Below are positions 17,375 through 27,169 of a stretch of DNA of 64,000 nucleotides, piece by piece (positions within the stretch are counted from its first letter, which is position 1; the number at the start of each line of letters is the position of its first letter). This DNA is from Elusimicrobia bacterium GWD2_63_28 (GTDB taxonomy: Bacteria; Elusimicrobiota; Elusimicrobia; Elusimicrobiales; UBA9959), in NCBI GenBank assembly GCA_001799895.1, contig MGUI01000052.1, positions 1 to 64,000 on the forward strand, read 5' to 3'. Position numbers and translations under genes: made by a program. The notes under the pieces were generated by a model, which searched no databases, was not told the DNA's origin, and was given only the letters and a program-made list of their open reading frames with translations.

Positions 17375-18583
17375 GTGAACAACCTGCTTGACCGCTGGCG
17401 CAAGGCCGACCCGGCCTTTAAGGCCTTCCTGCTCGGCGTATTCTTCCTCGGCATCAACGCCGGGGTGATCTCTTCCGCCTTCAATAATTATCTCAACGAT
17501 TCCTTCAGCCTGACCTCCAGGCAGCGCGGCTTCCTGGAGTTCCCGCGCGAGCTGCCCGGCTTCCTGGTCATCTTCATGGCCGGGCTGCTGGCGGCGCTGC
17601 CGGTGCGAAAATGGGCAATCATCACCAGCCTGCTCACGGCCGTGGGCGTGGCTGGGCTTGGCTTCCTGTCGCCGGGCTACAGCTCCATGCTGGTCTGGAT
17701 GCTGCTGTGGAGCGCCGGCAGCCATTTGTTCATGACCGTAGAGAGCGTGATGGGCCTGCGCTTCGCCAAAGAAGGCGGGCAGGGCCGGCGCCTCGGCCAG
17801 ATCAGCGGCATGACCAATTTCGCGGCCATAGCCGGGGCAGGCTCCGTGTGGATACTGGCCAAAGCGGCGGGCCCCGCGCTTTACAAGGCGGCTTTCCTGC
17901 TGGCCGCCCTCGCCTCCCTCGCCTCAGCTTTCCTCTTCGCCCGCATCCCGTCCGGCGGGGGAGAAGCCGCGCCCGGCGGCAAGCGCTTCGTGTTCCGCCG
18001 GCGCTACAAGTGGTACTACCTGCTCAATATCCTCTTCGGGGCGCGCAAGCAGATCTTCCTGACCTTCGCGCCGTGGGTGCTGGTCACGCAGTTCGGCGCC
18101 AGCCCGGCGCTGATGGCGTCGCTGATGCTCGTCTCCGCGGCCGCCGGGGTGATCTTCCGCCAGGCCTTCGGCGAGCTGACCGACAGGATAGGCGAGCGGC
18201 GGATTTTTATAGCCGACTCCGTGATCTTGCTGTTCATCTGCGCCGGCTTCGCCTTCTCCACCTTCCGGCCCCTCCTGTATTTTATCTTCATCCTCGATAA
18301 CCTGATGTTCGCCACGCGGATAGCCCGCACCACATATCTCAGCCGCATCGTCGAGGAAAAATCGCACATAGCCCCGACGGTCTCTTTCGGCATCACCATA
18401 GACCACGCCGTGTCGATGACGATACCCGCGGCCGGCGGCCTGCTATGGGCGGCTTACGGCTACAAGTCCGTGTTCCTGGCCGCCTCGCTGCTGTCCGTGG
18501 CCGGCCTCTTTACCGCCCTGGCCGTGGAAGACGGCCCCCGCGGGCCGGCGGTCCCGGCTCCGGCCCCGGTGACGCCTGACTGA
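17375..18583 (+). CDS. Major facilitator superfamily transporter
   Basis: 402 residues from GTG 17375, with twelve hydrophobic segments, a central loop around residue 195-210 and an MFS loop-like 'RIGERR' after segment 8. The substrate cannot be read from sequence. TAAAAT at 17363-17368 lies six bases before the GTG and there is no ribosome site, so translation is probably leaderless. The next gene (phytochelatin-synthase-like) starts one base after the stop, which implies a joint function. Confidence 0.85.
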   Translation: MNNLLDRWRKADPAFKAFLLGVFFLGINAGVISSAFNNYLNDSFSLTSRQRGFLEFPRELPGFLVIFMAGLLAALPVRKWAIITSLLTAVGVAGLGFLSPGYSSMLVWMLLWSAGSHLFMTVESVMGLRFAKEGGQGRRLGQISGMTNFAAIAGAGSVWILAKAAGPALYKAAFLLAALASLASAFLFARIPSGGGEAAPGGKRFVFRRRYKWYYLLNILFGARKQIFLTFAPWVLVTQFGASPALMASLMLVSAAAGVIFRQAFGELTDRIGERRIFIADSVILLFICAGFAFSTFRPLLYFIFILDNLMFATRIARTTYLSRIVEEKSHIAPTVSFGITIDHAVSMTIPAAGGLLWAAYGYKSVFLAASLLSVAGLFTALAVEDGPRGPAVPAPAPVTPD

Positions 18584-18584
18584 T

Positions 18585-19286
18585 ATGAAAATAATCGCCC
18601 TGCTGCTCCTCGCGGCCCTGCCCGCCGCCGCCGCCCCTAAATACGCGCCGGCGGACGGCCATACCGCCGCGCCGCTGTGGTCCGACAGCGCCTACCTGAA
18701 GAAGGCCGCAGCCCCGGATTACTGGAACCTGTCCTCTTTCTACATGCCGCAGCGCAAGGGCTGGTCCGTCGGCGCGGCCTCGCTGTCCATGGCCTTCAAC
18801 GCGCTGTTCAGCGCCGGGCGCGAGCGCGGCGACGAGGACGAGAACTTCGACCCGCAGCGCCTGGTGGAGCTGTCCAGCGCGGCTTCGCACGGCCTGACCC
18901 TGACCGCTCTGGCCGGGGCGGCGCGGGACCTGCTGGCCGCCTGCGGCTTGCGGGGGGAGGCGCTCGCGACCGAGCTGCCCGACGCTTCGGCGCAATCCCT
19001 TAAAATCTTCCGCGCGGCGCTGGCGGCCAATGAACGCGACCCGCGCGACGTGATGCTGCTGCACTTTACGCAGGACACGGTTACGGGCGCGCCCGGCGGG
19101 CCCTTCGCCCATATTTCCCCCGTCGGCGCCTACGACGCCAAAACCCGGCGGGTGCTGGTGCTCGATACCGACCGCAAATGGTACGAGCCGTACTGGGCCG
19201 CCGACGAGCAGGTGCTGAAAGCCGTCACGGCCGTCACGCCGAAGTACGGCCGCGGCGGCTTCGTGGTAATACGCAGGGCCCGGTAG
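18585..19286 (+). CDS. Phytochelatin-synthase-like protein lacking the catalytic cysteine
   Basis: 233 residues with a signal peptide (cleavage near AAA, residue 16-17). The core matches the phytochelatin synthase fold: 'GWSVGAASLSMAFNALF' aligns with the family's 'FCGLASL..VLNAL' active-site helix, but the nucleophile Cys position is Val62. His176 ('FAHISPVGAYD') and Asp194 ('VLVLDTDRKWYEPYW') of the triad remain. Phytochelatin synthases transfer gamma-Glu-Cys units or cut glutathione; without Cys this protein should not, unless a different residue serves. It could bind metal or peptide. Coupled to the MFS carrier just upstream. Confidence 0.75.
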   Translation: MKIIALLLLAALPAAAAPKYAPADGHTAAPLWSDSAYLKKAAAPDYWNLSSFYMPQRKGWSVGAASLSMAFNALFSAGRERGDEDENFDPQRLVELSSAASHGLTLTALAGAARDLLAACGLRGEALATELPDASAQSLKIFRAALAANERDPRDVMLLHFTQDTVTGAPGGPFAHISPVGAYDAKTRRVLVLDTDRKWYEPYWAADEQVLKAVTAVTPKYGRGGFVVIRRAR

Positions 19287-19343
19287 CCCCGGGGCGCAGG
19301 ATTTGGGATAATATCAGCTGCGGCGAGTTACAAGGACAACACT

Positions 19344-21032
<1,689 letters not shown>

Positions 21033-21051
21033 AAGGGCCGCGCGAAATAAA

Positions 21052-21080
21052 AAACCGGAGGGCTGCCCCTCCGGTTTTTT
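21052..21080 (+). terminator. Terminator after ettA
   Basis: AAACCGGAGGG / CCCTCCGGTTT stem with a TTTTTT tail. Beyond it (21081-21248) is a promoter region with the hairpin CCGCCCG-GAC-CGGGCGG at 21186-21202 and TATAAT at 21224-21229. Confidence 0.93.
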
Positions 21081-21248
21081 GCCGCCGCGTGCCGGCACAG
21101 GCGGAATGCTTGCCGCCTCCCGTCCTGAAGATTGGCCGCTTCCGTAATACTACCCGGAGGATTAAGCAAAAGTCCCAATAGATTCCGCCCGGACCGGGCG
21201 GCTATACTTACATTGCGGCAGTTTATAATCGAGCGAAGCGGAGGAACT

Positions 21249-21638
21249 ATGACCGGCAAGATTAATTTAGCCTTTGGGACAAGGGGTATCCTGGCAGTCC
21301 TGATATTAAGCGTTACCCTTACCTGTACGCTGTCGGGCAGCGGCTGGGCCATGCTGGCCCCCGCGCGCGCGCCCGCGGCCGACGGGCAGGCCTACGACCG
21401 GGCTGCCGACGTAAAGACGGTGCAGGCGGCGCTGGAGTCAAAGATAGTCCGCGAGCGCTTGAAGACGCTGGGCCTGAACGATAAGGAAATAGAGACCAGG
21501 CTGGCGAAGCTCTCGGACCGGCAGGTGCATCAGTTGGCCAAGGACGTAAAGACGCTCAGCCCGGGCGGCGGCGTGATCGGCCTGCTGGAGCTCGTGGTCC
21601 TGGTGCTGCTGATCATAATACTCTTCCGCGCGCTATGA
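21249..21638 (+). CDS. PA2779-family small membrane protein
   Basis: 129 residues from ATG 21249 (GGAGGAAC ribosome site). N-terminal signal/TM segment (about 8-35), an amphipathic middle with 'VQAALESKIVRERLKTLGL' and 'LAKLSDRQVHQLAKDV', then a Gly-rich hinge and a C-terminal TM segment ('LLELVVLVLLIIILF'). This layout and the 'LESK.V..RL..LG.' motif are those of the PA2779 family, which is normally found beside a PA2778-type cysteine peptidase; that partner overlaps its stop here (ATGA). Function uncharacterised. Confidence 0.85.
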   Translation: MTGKINLAFGTRGILAVLILSVTLTCTLSGSGWAMLAPARAPAADGQAYDRAADVKTVQAALESKIVRERLKTLGLNDKEIETRLAKLSDRQVHQLAKDVKTLSPGGGVIGLLELVVLVLLIIILFRAL

Positions 21639-22237
21639 CCTGCCGCGGGCCGCTTGAGAGTCGGGCGCGTAAGGGCCTGCACAGCGGTTTTGAGAGAGCC
21701 GCTCTGCAGGTTCTTGCGGCCTGCCTGCTGGCGGGCTGCTCGCTGAATAAAGTCTCGCTCGAGCCGCAGGCAGACCCGGAGAAGCAGGTCTCTTTAAGCG
21801 TTCCGTTCTTCCCGGACGACACCGACCAGTGCGGGCCGTCCGCCCTGGCGAGCGTCCTGGCTTACTGGGGCAGGCCGGCGGCGCCCGAGAAACTGCGCTC
21901 CGAGATCTACCGGGCGCGGTTGAAAGGCTCGCTGACATTGGACCTGCTGCTGGCGGCCGAGAGCCGGGGCCTCTCTGCTGAAATGGTAGAGGGCGGCCTG
22001 CACCGGGTGAGGGCGGAACTGGACGCGGGGCGGCCCCTGATCGCCTTTGTCAACGCCGGCTTCAGTTTCTACCCCGTCGGCCATTACCTGGTCATCACCG
22101 GGTACGACGACAGGCGCCGCTGCATCCTGGCCCACTCGGGCCTGAAGCGGAACCAGCGGATCCCTTACGGAAAGTTCGAAAGGCAATGGGAGAAGAACGG
22201 ACAATGGGCATTACTGATACTGCCTCCACCGCTGTAA
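21635..22237 (+). CDS. PA2778-type C39-like cysteine peptidase, lipoprotein
   Basis: 200 residues. Lipobox LLAGC (Cys35) after a charged leader; then a C39-like papain-fold domain with Cys66 in 'TDQCGPSALASVLAYWG' and His150 in 'VGHYLVITGYDD'. It starts in the stop codon of the PA2779-type gene and overlaps the following TPR gene by 34 bases. In the known PA2778 layout the peptidase carries its own C-terminal TPRs; here the TPR part is a separate gene. It probably acts at the periplasmic face of a membrane; the substrate is unknown. Confidence 0.85.
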   Translation: MTCRGPLESRARKGLHSGFERAALQVLAACLLAGCSLNKVSLEPQADPEKQVSLSVPFFPDDTDQCGPSALASVLAYWGRPAAPEKLRSEIYRARLKGSLTLDLLLAAESRGLSAEMVEGGLHRVRAELDAGRPLIAFVNAGFSFYPVGHYLVITGYDDRRRCILAHSGLKRNQRIPYGKFERQWEKNGQWALLILPPPL

Positions 22238-22854
22238 CGGGAGGCTTCGCCGTGAGGGCGCTCGCGCTGGCGCTGGCGGGACTGCTGGCCGGCTGCGCCG
22301 GGCTGCCGCGCCTGGCCGGCTACCGCGACGCTTTGTCGCCGGAAGAGCATCTGCGCCTGGGAACCGCGTATGAGGCGCAAGGCCTGCGGCAGGAAGCCTT
22401 GAAGCAGTATGCAGCGGCCGTCCGCGGCGACAAGGGCTGCGCCGAGTGCTGGCTGGCCCTGGGCAATTTCGAATTTACGGACGGGCGCTTCAGGGAGGCC
22501 GGGGCCGCTTTCCGCAAGGCGCTGAAGGCCGACCCTAAACACCCCGGCGCCGCCAACAACCTGGCTATGGCGCTGCTGGCGGGCCATGGCAGCCTGACGG
22601 AAGCGGAGGCGCTGGCGCGGCAGGCGCTCCCGAACGCCGGCGAGTTGCGGCCCTACGTGCTGGATACGCTGGCCAATGTCCTGCTCCGGCAGGGCCACTT
22701 TGCCGAAGCCGCGGCGGCCATAGACGAGGCCGAAGCTGAAACGCCCGCGGAGAATGGCCTTGTGCGCAGCCAGCTGCTGGAAACGCGCAAGAATATAGAT
22801 TTAGCGCGGCAAGCTGCAGCGGGAGCGGGTCCCGCGGCATCACGAGTGGAATAA
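22204..22854 (+). CDS. TPR lipoprotein, partner of the PA2778-type peptidase
   Basis: 216 residues from ATG 22204; the earlier in-frame ATG 22186 would add six residues and lies deeper in the previous gene. Lipobox LLAGC about 30 residues in. TPR units follow: 'EEHLRLGTAYEAQGLRQEAL', 'AECWLALGNFEFTDGRFREA', 'PGAANNLAMALLAG' and 'PYVLDTLANVLLRQGHFAEA'. Translationally coupled to the peptidase gene, matching the region that is fused in PA2778 proteins. Likely a scaffold for the peptidase. Confidence 0.85.
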   Translation: MGITDTASTAVTGGFAVRALALALAGLLAGCAGLPRLAGYRDALSPEEHLRLGTAYEAQGLRQEALKQYAAAVRGDKGCAECWLALGNFEFTDGRFREAGAAFRKALKADPKHPGAANNLAMALLAGHGSLTEAEALARQALPNAGELRPYVLDTLANVLLRQGHFAEAAAAIDEAEAETPAENGLVRSQLLETRKNIDLARQAAAGAGPAASRVE

Positions 22855-22874
22855 AGCCTGGGAAGGAGGGGGAT

Positions 22875-23510
22875 ATGAAACTTATAATTGCATTTATGTT
22901 TGCGGCCTCGTTCGCCGTGGCGGCACAGGCCCAGGGCGGCACAGGCTCCGGCCAGCCGGTTTATTCGGCTCCGGGCGAAGTTCCGGCCCAGCCTTCCGGC
23001 GTAAAACCGGCGCAGCCCTCCGAAGAAAAGCCGGCGCAGCCATCCGATGCAAAACCGGCTCTGCCCGCCGGAGAAAAACCGGCCCAGCCCTCGGAAGAAA
23101 AGCCGGCGCAATCAGGAATTATCACCGAGCGCGTGGATAGTACGCCTGAAATACTCCAGGCCCCGGAGAATCCCTTCTTCAGGCCCTTTCACGGCGTCGA
23201 AGGGCTGCAGGAAACCCCGGTAAAGCTTCAAAAACTTATCACGACGGATAAGAAAAGCGGGAAGAGGCGTTTGTATAATGTAGCGGAGCTCAAAAAAATG
23301 CATTCGGCGGAAATTAAAGAGCTTCGGAAAAGCCTCAAAAAAAGGCCCAATGCCGAGATACGCGAGGCGGTAGAAGCCAGGGAGGCCGGCCAGAAGACAG
23401 AGCTCAAGTCGCTGCGGGAAGCGATCCTGACCGAGGCGGAAAAAGAGCAGACCGGCGCGCCCCAGCCCAAGCCGGAGAATCGGATAATTCAGGCCGAGAA
23501 AGCGGAATAA
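22875..23510 (+). CDS. Secreted repeat-rich protein, unknown function
   Basis: 211 residues with a Sec signal (about 1-20, AQAQ). Residues 36-80 hold a tandem Pro/Lys/Glu repeat of about eight residues (variants of 'KPAQPSEE' and 'KPALPAGE', five to six copies), a flexible wall-spanning-type linker. The rest is strongly charged and helical ('KKMHSAEIKELRKSLKK', 'REAVEAREAGQKTELKSLRE'), a probable coiled coil. Good GGAGGGGG ribosome site 21 bases after the TPR gene, so it may extend the PA2779/PA2778 operon. No family recognised. Confidence 0.7.
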   Translation: MKLIIAFMFAASFAVAAQAQGGTGSGQPVYSAPGEVPAQPSGVKPAQPSEEKPAQPSDAKPALPAGEKPAQPSEEKPAQSGIITERVDSTPEILQAPENPFFRPFHGVEGLQETPVKLQKLITTDKKSGKRRLYNVAELKKMHSAEIKELRKSLKKRPNAEIREAVEAREAGQKTELKSLREAILTEAEKEQTGAPQPKPENRIIQAEKAE

Positions 23511-23562
23511 AAGCGGATCAGCCGGCGGGAAGAGGGCCTGCGGCCTGATCTCAGGAGAGCCA

Positions 23563-24096
23563 ATGAGCGTTACCGCCCACTATACCGAGTGCTATGTCCT
23601 GGGCCGCCACTTTTCTTCAGCCCTGAATTTCCGCTGGCTGGTGATCGGCTCCGCTTTTCCGGACGCGTTCGTCTTCGACCGCGTTTTCATGTACACCATC
23701 GACATGAAAATGCACCGCGATTATTTTTTCGGGTGGTTCCACAGCCTGCCGGTCCCGCTGACCGTGGGCGTACTGGTCTATTTCTTTTTCGGGCGCCGGC
23801 CGGCCCTGGCTTTTATCGTCGGGAGCTGGCTTCACGTGCTGACGGACGTGTTCGACCAGCTGGGGGTAAAGCTGTTCTGGCCGTTCCTGGACAAAAGATT
23901 CTCGGTCGGGATCTGGCCCTGGTCGGACACCACGGTCTGGTATGACTGGTACGTCTATTTCACCACCCCGGCTTCAGGGCTGTTCGAACTCTTCTTCTTT
24001 ATCTGGGCCGTGCTCATTATCAGGCGCCTGGAAGGCAAGACCTTCCTGGAGAAGGCGCTGCGGCCCTGGAAGGACTCACGGTGGTCGGACCGGTGA
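23563..24096 (+). CDS. YdjM/DUF457-type membrane-bound metal-dependent hydrolase-like protein
   Basis: 177 residues, four to five membrane segments. His residues at membrane edges ('MKMHRDYFFGWFHSLPVPL', 'GSWLHVLTDVFDQLG') and 'LDKRFSVGIWPWSD' follow the pattern of the LexA-regulated YdjM (DUF457) family, annotated as membrane-bound metal hydrolases. Activity is unproven for most members. AGGAGAG ribosome site. Confidence 0.7.
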   Translation: MSVTAHYTECYVLGRHFSSALNFRWLVIGSAFPDAFVFDRVFMYTIDMKMHRDYFFGWFHSLPVPLTVGVLVYFFFGRRPALAFIVGSWLHVLTDVFDQLGVKLFWPFLDKRFSVGIWPWSDTTVWYDWYVYFTTPASGLFELFFFIWAVLIIRRLEGKTFLEKALRPWKDSRWSDR

Positions 24097-24145
24097 AGGC
24101 GGCCGCGCGGCGGAAGCCCGCGGGGCGTACCTCGCCGGCCGGCGC

Positions 24146-24693
24146 TCAGACCAGCGAAAATATTAAGAGCAGTATCAGCACTATAAAGGCTGAATCTATC
24201 AGCTGCGGCGCTCTGACGGAATATAAAATATCGTCGAGCCCGGCGCAGCCCAGTATCTGCGTTTTAATTTCTTTGATAAATTCTTCCTTCGTACAGTCGG
24301 TTACGGGCTTATGGTGCAGTCTTCCGGGAACGCCGCTTATACAGGAGGTGCCGGTCCAAAGGGACGCGACGCCGCGGCCCAGGTCCACTTCCTTGTCCCA
24401 GACCTGTTCTTCGGCGAAAAGAGTCAGGTTGAATTCTGAATCGCAGAGTACCGCGGCGGACCTGGCCCGCGGGAACTTTATCTCTTCCGAAAACGCCAGC
24501 CGGAAGGAGATCTGTACGTGTGGCCCGCCTTTTACCAGGTTTTTAAATAATTTCAATTCCTCGCGCTTCTAAAAAAGCCGCCTGGTTCACCGGCGGTTTC
24601 ATAGACCGAGACGCTGTAGCCTAGCCGGTTTAATTCGTGGGCCGCGCTTAAACCCGAGATGCCGGCCCCGAAGATTATTATTTTCGCGGACAT
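24146..24693 (-). pseudogene. FAD-dependent oxidoreductase remnant (head and tail, centre deleted, frame shifted)
   Basis: From ATG 24693 the minus strand reads 'MSAKIIIFGAGISGLSAA', then 'YETAGEPGGFFRS', a textbook FAD/NAD-binding Rossmann start of flavin amine-oxidase-like enzymes, and stops after 46 codons (near 24553). In another frame, overlapping the stop, it resumes as 'GGPHVQISFRLAFSEEIKFP', then 'DSEFNLTLFAEEQVWDK', which looks like the later part of the same family, ending at 24146 with a hydrophobic tail. About 200 or more central residues are absent. The C-terminal piece alone (137 codons from a TTG at 24556) could still be translated but would be non-functional. Confidence 0.75.
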
Positions 24694-24704
24694 TTCGACC
24701 CTCT

Positions 24705-25850
24705 CTAAACCTGGCACTGGTTTTCTTTTTGGGGAAAGATTAGCGTGAAAATAGTCCCTTTGCCTACGGAGCTGCTTACCTCTATTCTCCCCCGGCAGGC
24801 TTCGGTTATCTGTTTAGTCACCGCCAGCCCGAGTCCCAGCCCCCCGCTTTTCCTGGTCATGTAATCAGCCACCTGGTAGAAAGGATCGTAAATAACTGTA
24901 AGTTTCTCTTTGGGTATCCCGATGCCGGCATCTTCCACGCTAAGCCTTATATCACGGGGGGTTTCGTTCAGCCTGATCTTTACGACGCCGCCCGGCGGGC
25001 CGAAGATAACGGCGTTCTTTATGAGATGCTTTATGGCCAGGCGCAGTTTGTCCGGCTCACAGTTTATGGTCGTGGCTGTTTCCGGGAAGAAAGTGAGCGC
25101 GGACGCATTATGTTCCCTGAAAACAGGCTGCAGTTCTTCAACGACTTCTTTGACCAGGACCGCGGGGTCCGCCGCCGACAATTGTGCCGGGCAGGCCGAT
25201 CTTTTTGAGGTCGTATACTCCAGGATGTCGGCAATAATTTCATTCAGGCGCAACGCGCCCGTTTCTACGGCGTTTATCACGTCCGCGCCCGCGCCCGCGG
25301 GTCCGCTCTCTTTGATCAGGTCGATCCCGCTCAATATTTTCGTCAGCGGGGTCTTTAATTCATGTCCGACCACGGACAGGAAAGCGTCTTTCATGTTTTC
25401 CAAAGCCTGCAGCTGGGAATAAGCGGCCAGGATTTCGTCCCTGGCGGCCTTGGTGTTCGCAAGCTCCAGGGAAAGGTTCCGCTTCTGAAGACACCGCTCC
25501 ACGGTAAGCTGGAGCATTTCGTCGGAGAAGGGCTTTATCAGGAAGTCGTAGGCCCCCGCTTTTATAGCGCCTATCGCGTTCTCAAGATTCGGGTCGCCGG
25601 TCATTATGATAATGTCGCAGGTGCCGGCCATGGCTTTTATTTTCCTGGTGAGGGTTATGCCGTCCATCCCCGGCAGATTTATATCGATAAGGGCCAGTTC
25701 GAAAGGCTCGATCAGCACTTTGTTCAGGAATTCCTCCGCCGACGCGGCTACAGTGACAGCAAAGCCGCGGCTAGTAAGCGAGCGGCTGAGAAAACCGGCC
25801 ATGGAAATATCGTCCTCTACTATGAGTATGGCGGTTTTAATATTTTCCAT
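24705..25850 (-). CDS. Response regulator-histidine kinase hybrid
   Basis: 381 residues from ATG 25850 (start 'MENIKTAILIVEDD'). Receiver domain about 8-120 with acidic pair 'EDD', phospho-Asp in 'LALIDINLPGMDG' and Lys in 'LIKPF'. A short helical linker leads to a HisKA domain with 'VVGHELKTPLTKI' (phospho-His) and a HATPase_c domain with 'HLIKNAVIF' (N box), 'VEDAGIGIPKE' and 'GGLGLGLAV'. No membrane segment, so cytosolic: likely a phosphorelay member receiving from another kinase. The start overlaps the end of the methyltransferase-like gene by 14 bases; the two are one operon. Confidence 0.93.
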   Translation of the reverse strand: MENIKTAILIVEDDISMAGFLSRSLTSRGFAVTVAASAEEFLNKVLIEPFELALIDINLPGMDGITLTRKIKAMAGTCDIIIMTGDPNLENAIGAIKAGAYDFLIKPFSDEMLQLTVERCLQKRNLSLELANTKAARDEILAAYSQLQALENMKDAFLSVVGHELKTPLTKILSGIDLIKESGPAGAGADVINAVETGALRLNEIIADILEYTTSKRSACPAQLSAADPAVLVKEVVEELQPVFREHNASALTFFPETATTINCEPDKLRLAIKHLIKNAVIFGPPGGVVKIRLNETPRDIRLSVEDAGIGIPKEKLTVIYDPFYQVADYMTRKSGGLGLGLAVTKQITEACRGRIEVSSSVGKGTIFTLIFPQKENQCQV

Positions 25851-26550
25851 ATTTCCTGCGCGCGGCGCCTGCGGCCGGGATGAAAAGAGTGTGGCGCAGC
25901 CCGGCTTTCTCAAGCAGTTCCCTCAATCCCTTTATCGTGCCTTTCACAAGGTCCTGACCGCCGGAAATAGACTCGCAGTTGGCGAGGAAGACCGCGGCGC
26001 CGGCCGGGTAGGCTCCGGCGGCGGCCCTCGCGAAGCGTTCCCTGGAACCCGCGCCGGCTTCGCCGGCCAACTGGTCGATGGCAAAGAACATGGTGTTCAG
26101 GCCCGGGGTAAAGGTTATACTCTTTTTTTTCGGCAAGGCGTACGCCGACACCAGGCGCACCTCGTGGAGAGGGCCCGCGAAGGAGAACAGGTTCACCATG
26201 GAGTCAAAAGACGAGACCGCGTCGAGAACCCTGACCTCTATGCCGGCGCTCCGCGCGGCCGCTATCAGGTCTACCGTGGGCGGATGGATAAAGCAGGGGT
26301 TGCCGTAGGTAAGCAGCCCCAGGGTGTCATGCCTGCCGAAGGCTGCCAGGATGGCGGCCTTCATGCCTGTAAAATCGTGGCCGGCTATCAGCTTTATCTT
26401 GCGCGCGAACCCCGGGAAGTGCCGGGCGGCCCGCCCGTCCACGCAGTGGCTGTAGATCTTTTCACAGGCCCGCGCCCCCTCGGCGGCTTCCCACGTCAGG
26501 TGGGAGGGCTTCAGGCCGAAGGAAAGCACGTAGAGCGTCTTTTTTCCCAT
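25837..26550 (-). CDS. Tetrapyrrole-methylase-fold SAM-dependent methyltransferase-like protein
   Basis: 237 residues. 'TLYVLSFGLKPSHLTWEA' resembles the family's N-terminal strand, and 'TLGLLTYGNPCFIHPPTVDL' followed by 'RVLDAVSSFDSM' matches the SAM-binding loop region of the tetrapyrrole (precorrin/corrin) methylase superfamily. Stand-alone members outside cobalamin pathways include the RsmI-type rRNA enzymes and the peptide alpha-N-methyltransferases of borosins; neither is established here and no cobalamin genes are nearby. Co-transcribed with the kinase hybrid that follows, which suggests a signalling-linked role (inference). Confidence 0.65.
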   Translation of the reverse strand: MGKKTLYVLSFGLKPSHLTWEAAEGARACEKIYSHCVDGRAARHFPGFARKIKLIAGHDFTGMKAAILAAFGRHDTLGLLTYGNPCFIHPPTVDLIAAARSAGIEVRVLDAVSSFDSMVNLFSFAGPLHEVRLVSAYALPKKKSITFTPGLNTMFFAIDQLAGEAGAGSRERFARAAAGAYPAGAAVFLANCESISGGQDLVKGTIKGLRELLEKAGLRHTLFIPAAGAARRKYGKY

Positions 26551-26604
26551 AAGCGTATTCTAGACTATGCGGCCCCGCGCTTCAAGCCCGGCCGCGGTCC
26601 GGAA

Positions 26605-26636
26605 ATAAAAAACCGCCGGGCTGCCGGCGGTTTTTC
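26605..26636 (-). terminator. Terminator of the ACT-domain gene
   Basis: AACCGCCGG / CCGGCGGTT stem, with T-runs on both strands (TTTTTTATTT on the minus strand), just downstream of the minus-strand ACT gene. Confidence 0.88.
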
Positions 26637-26653
26637 CCGAACGGCGGGGGGAC

Positions 26654-27064
26654 TTATTTCGCCCCGAGCTCGGCTTTCAGCACTTCGTAGGCCTTTTCAA
26701 CGTCGGAAGCGTTCATCAGCAGGCGGCCCGTCTGGCCGGTGTCGGAGGTGCCGTAGACCGTGGTGATGTTGATATTGTGCCCGCCCAGCAGCTTGGCCAG
26801 GCGCATCAGTTCGCCGGGCTTGTCCTGCAGGTCCACCGAGATCATCTGCGTCTCGATGGTGGTGAAGCCGGCGCCGGTGAGGAGGTGGCTGACCTTGCGG
26901 TCGGCGTCCACGGCCACGCGCACCACGCCGGAGTCGTCGCGGATCTCGGAGGCTATGCCGATGATGTTGACGCCCTCGTTGGCGAACAGCTCCACGAACT
27001 TGGAGAGCGCCCCGGGGATATTGGGAAGGAACACGGTGTATTGCCTGACAAGTTTTACCGACAT
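26654..27064 (-). CDS. Tandem ACT-domain amino-acid-binding protein
   Basis: 136 residues from ATG 27064 with a GGAG ribosome site; the frame runs on to 27139 without family sequence. Two ACT domains: 'QYTVFLPNIPGALSKFVELF' (about 8-65) and 'MISVDLQDKPGELMRLAKLL' (about 73-130), each with the Pro-Gly turn of the ligand site. Small stand-alone ACT pairs bind amino acids and regulate enzymes or transcription. The target is unknown; the neighbours give no hint. Confidence 0.9.
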   Translation of the reverse strand: MSVKLVRQYTVFLPNIPGALSKFVELFANEGVNIIGIASEIRDDSGVVRVAVDADRKVSHLLTGAGFTTIETQMISVDLQDKPGELMRLAKLLGGHNINITTVYGTSDTGQTGRLLMNASDVEKAYEVLKAELGAK

Positions 27065-27169
27065 AAAAGGCTCCGGCCGCTTTGAATTCGGGCCGCAGGC
27101 CCGTTCCTTCATTAAATAATTTTTCAAGCGGGGGGGCAAGGCGGCAAAAAGTTATATAATCGACTTGGA

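Noticed and set aside
22980-23110. Tandem repeat considered as a CRISPR array or minisatellite
   Set aside because: The unit is about 24 bases, in frame and encodes variants of an eight-residue Pro/Lys/Glu repeat within a gene; there are no spacers.
25837-26550. Borosin-type peptide N-methyltransferase with precursor
   Set aside because: The fold is compatible but no precursor-like short gene or fused core is seen beside it; kept only as a possibility.
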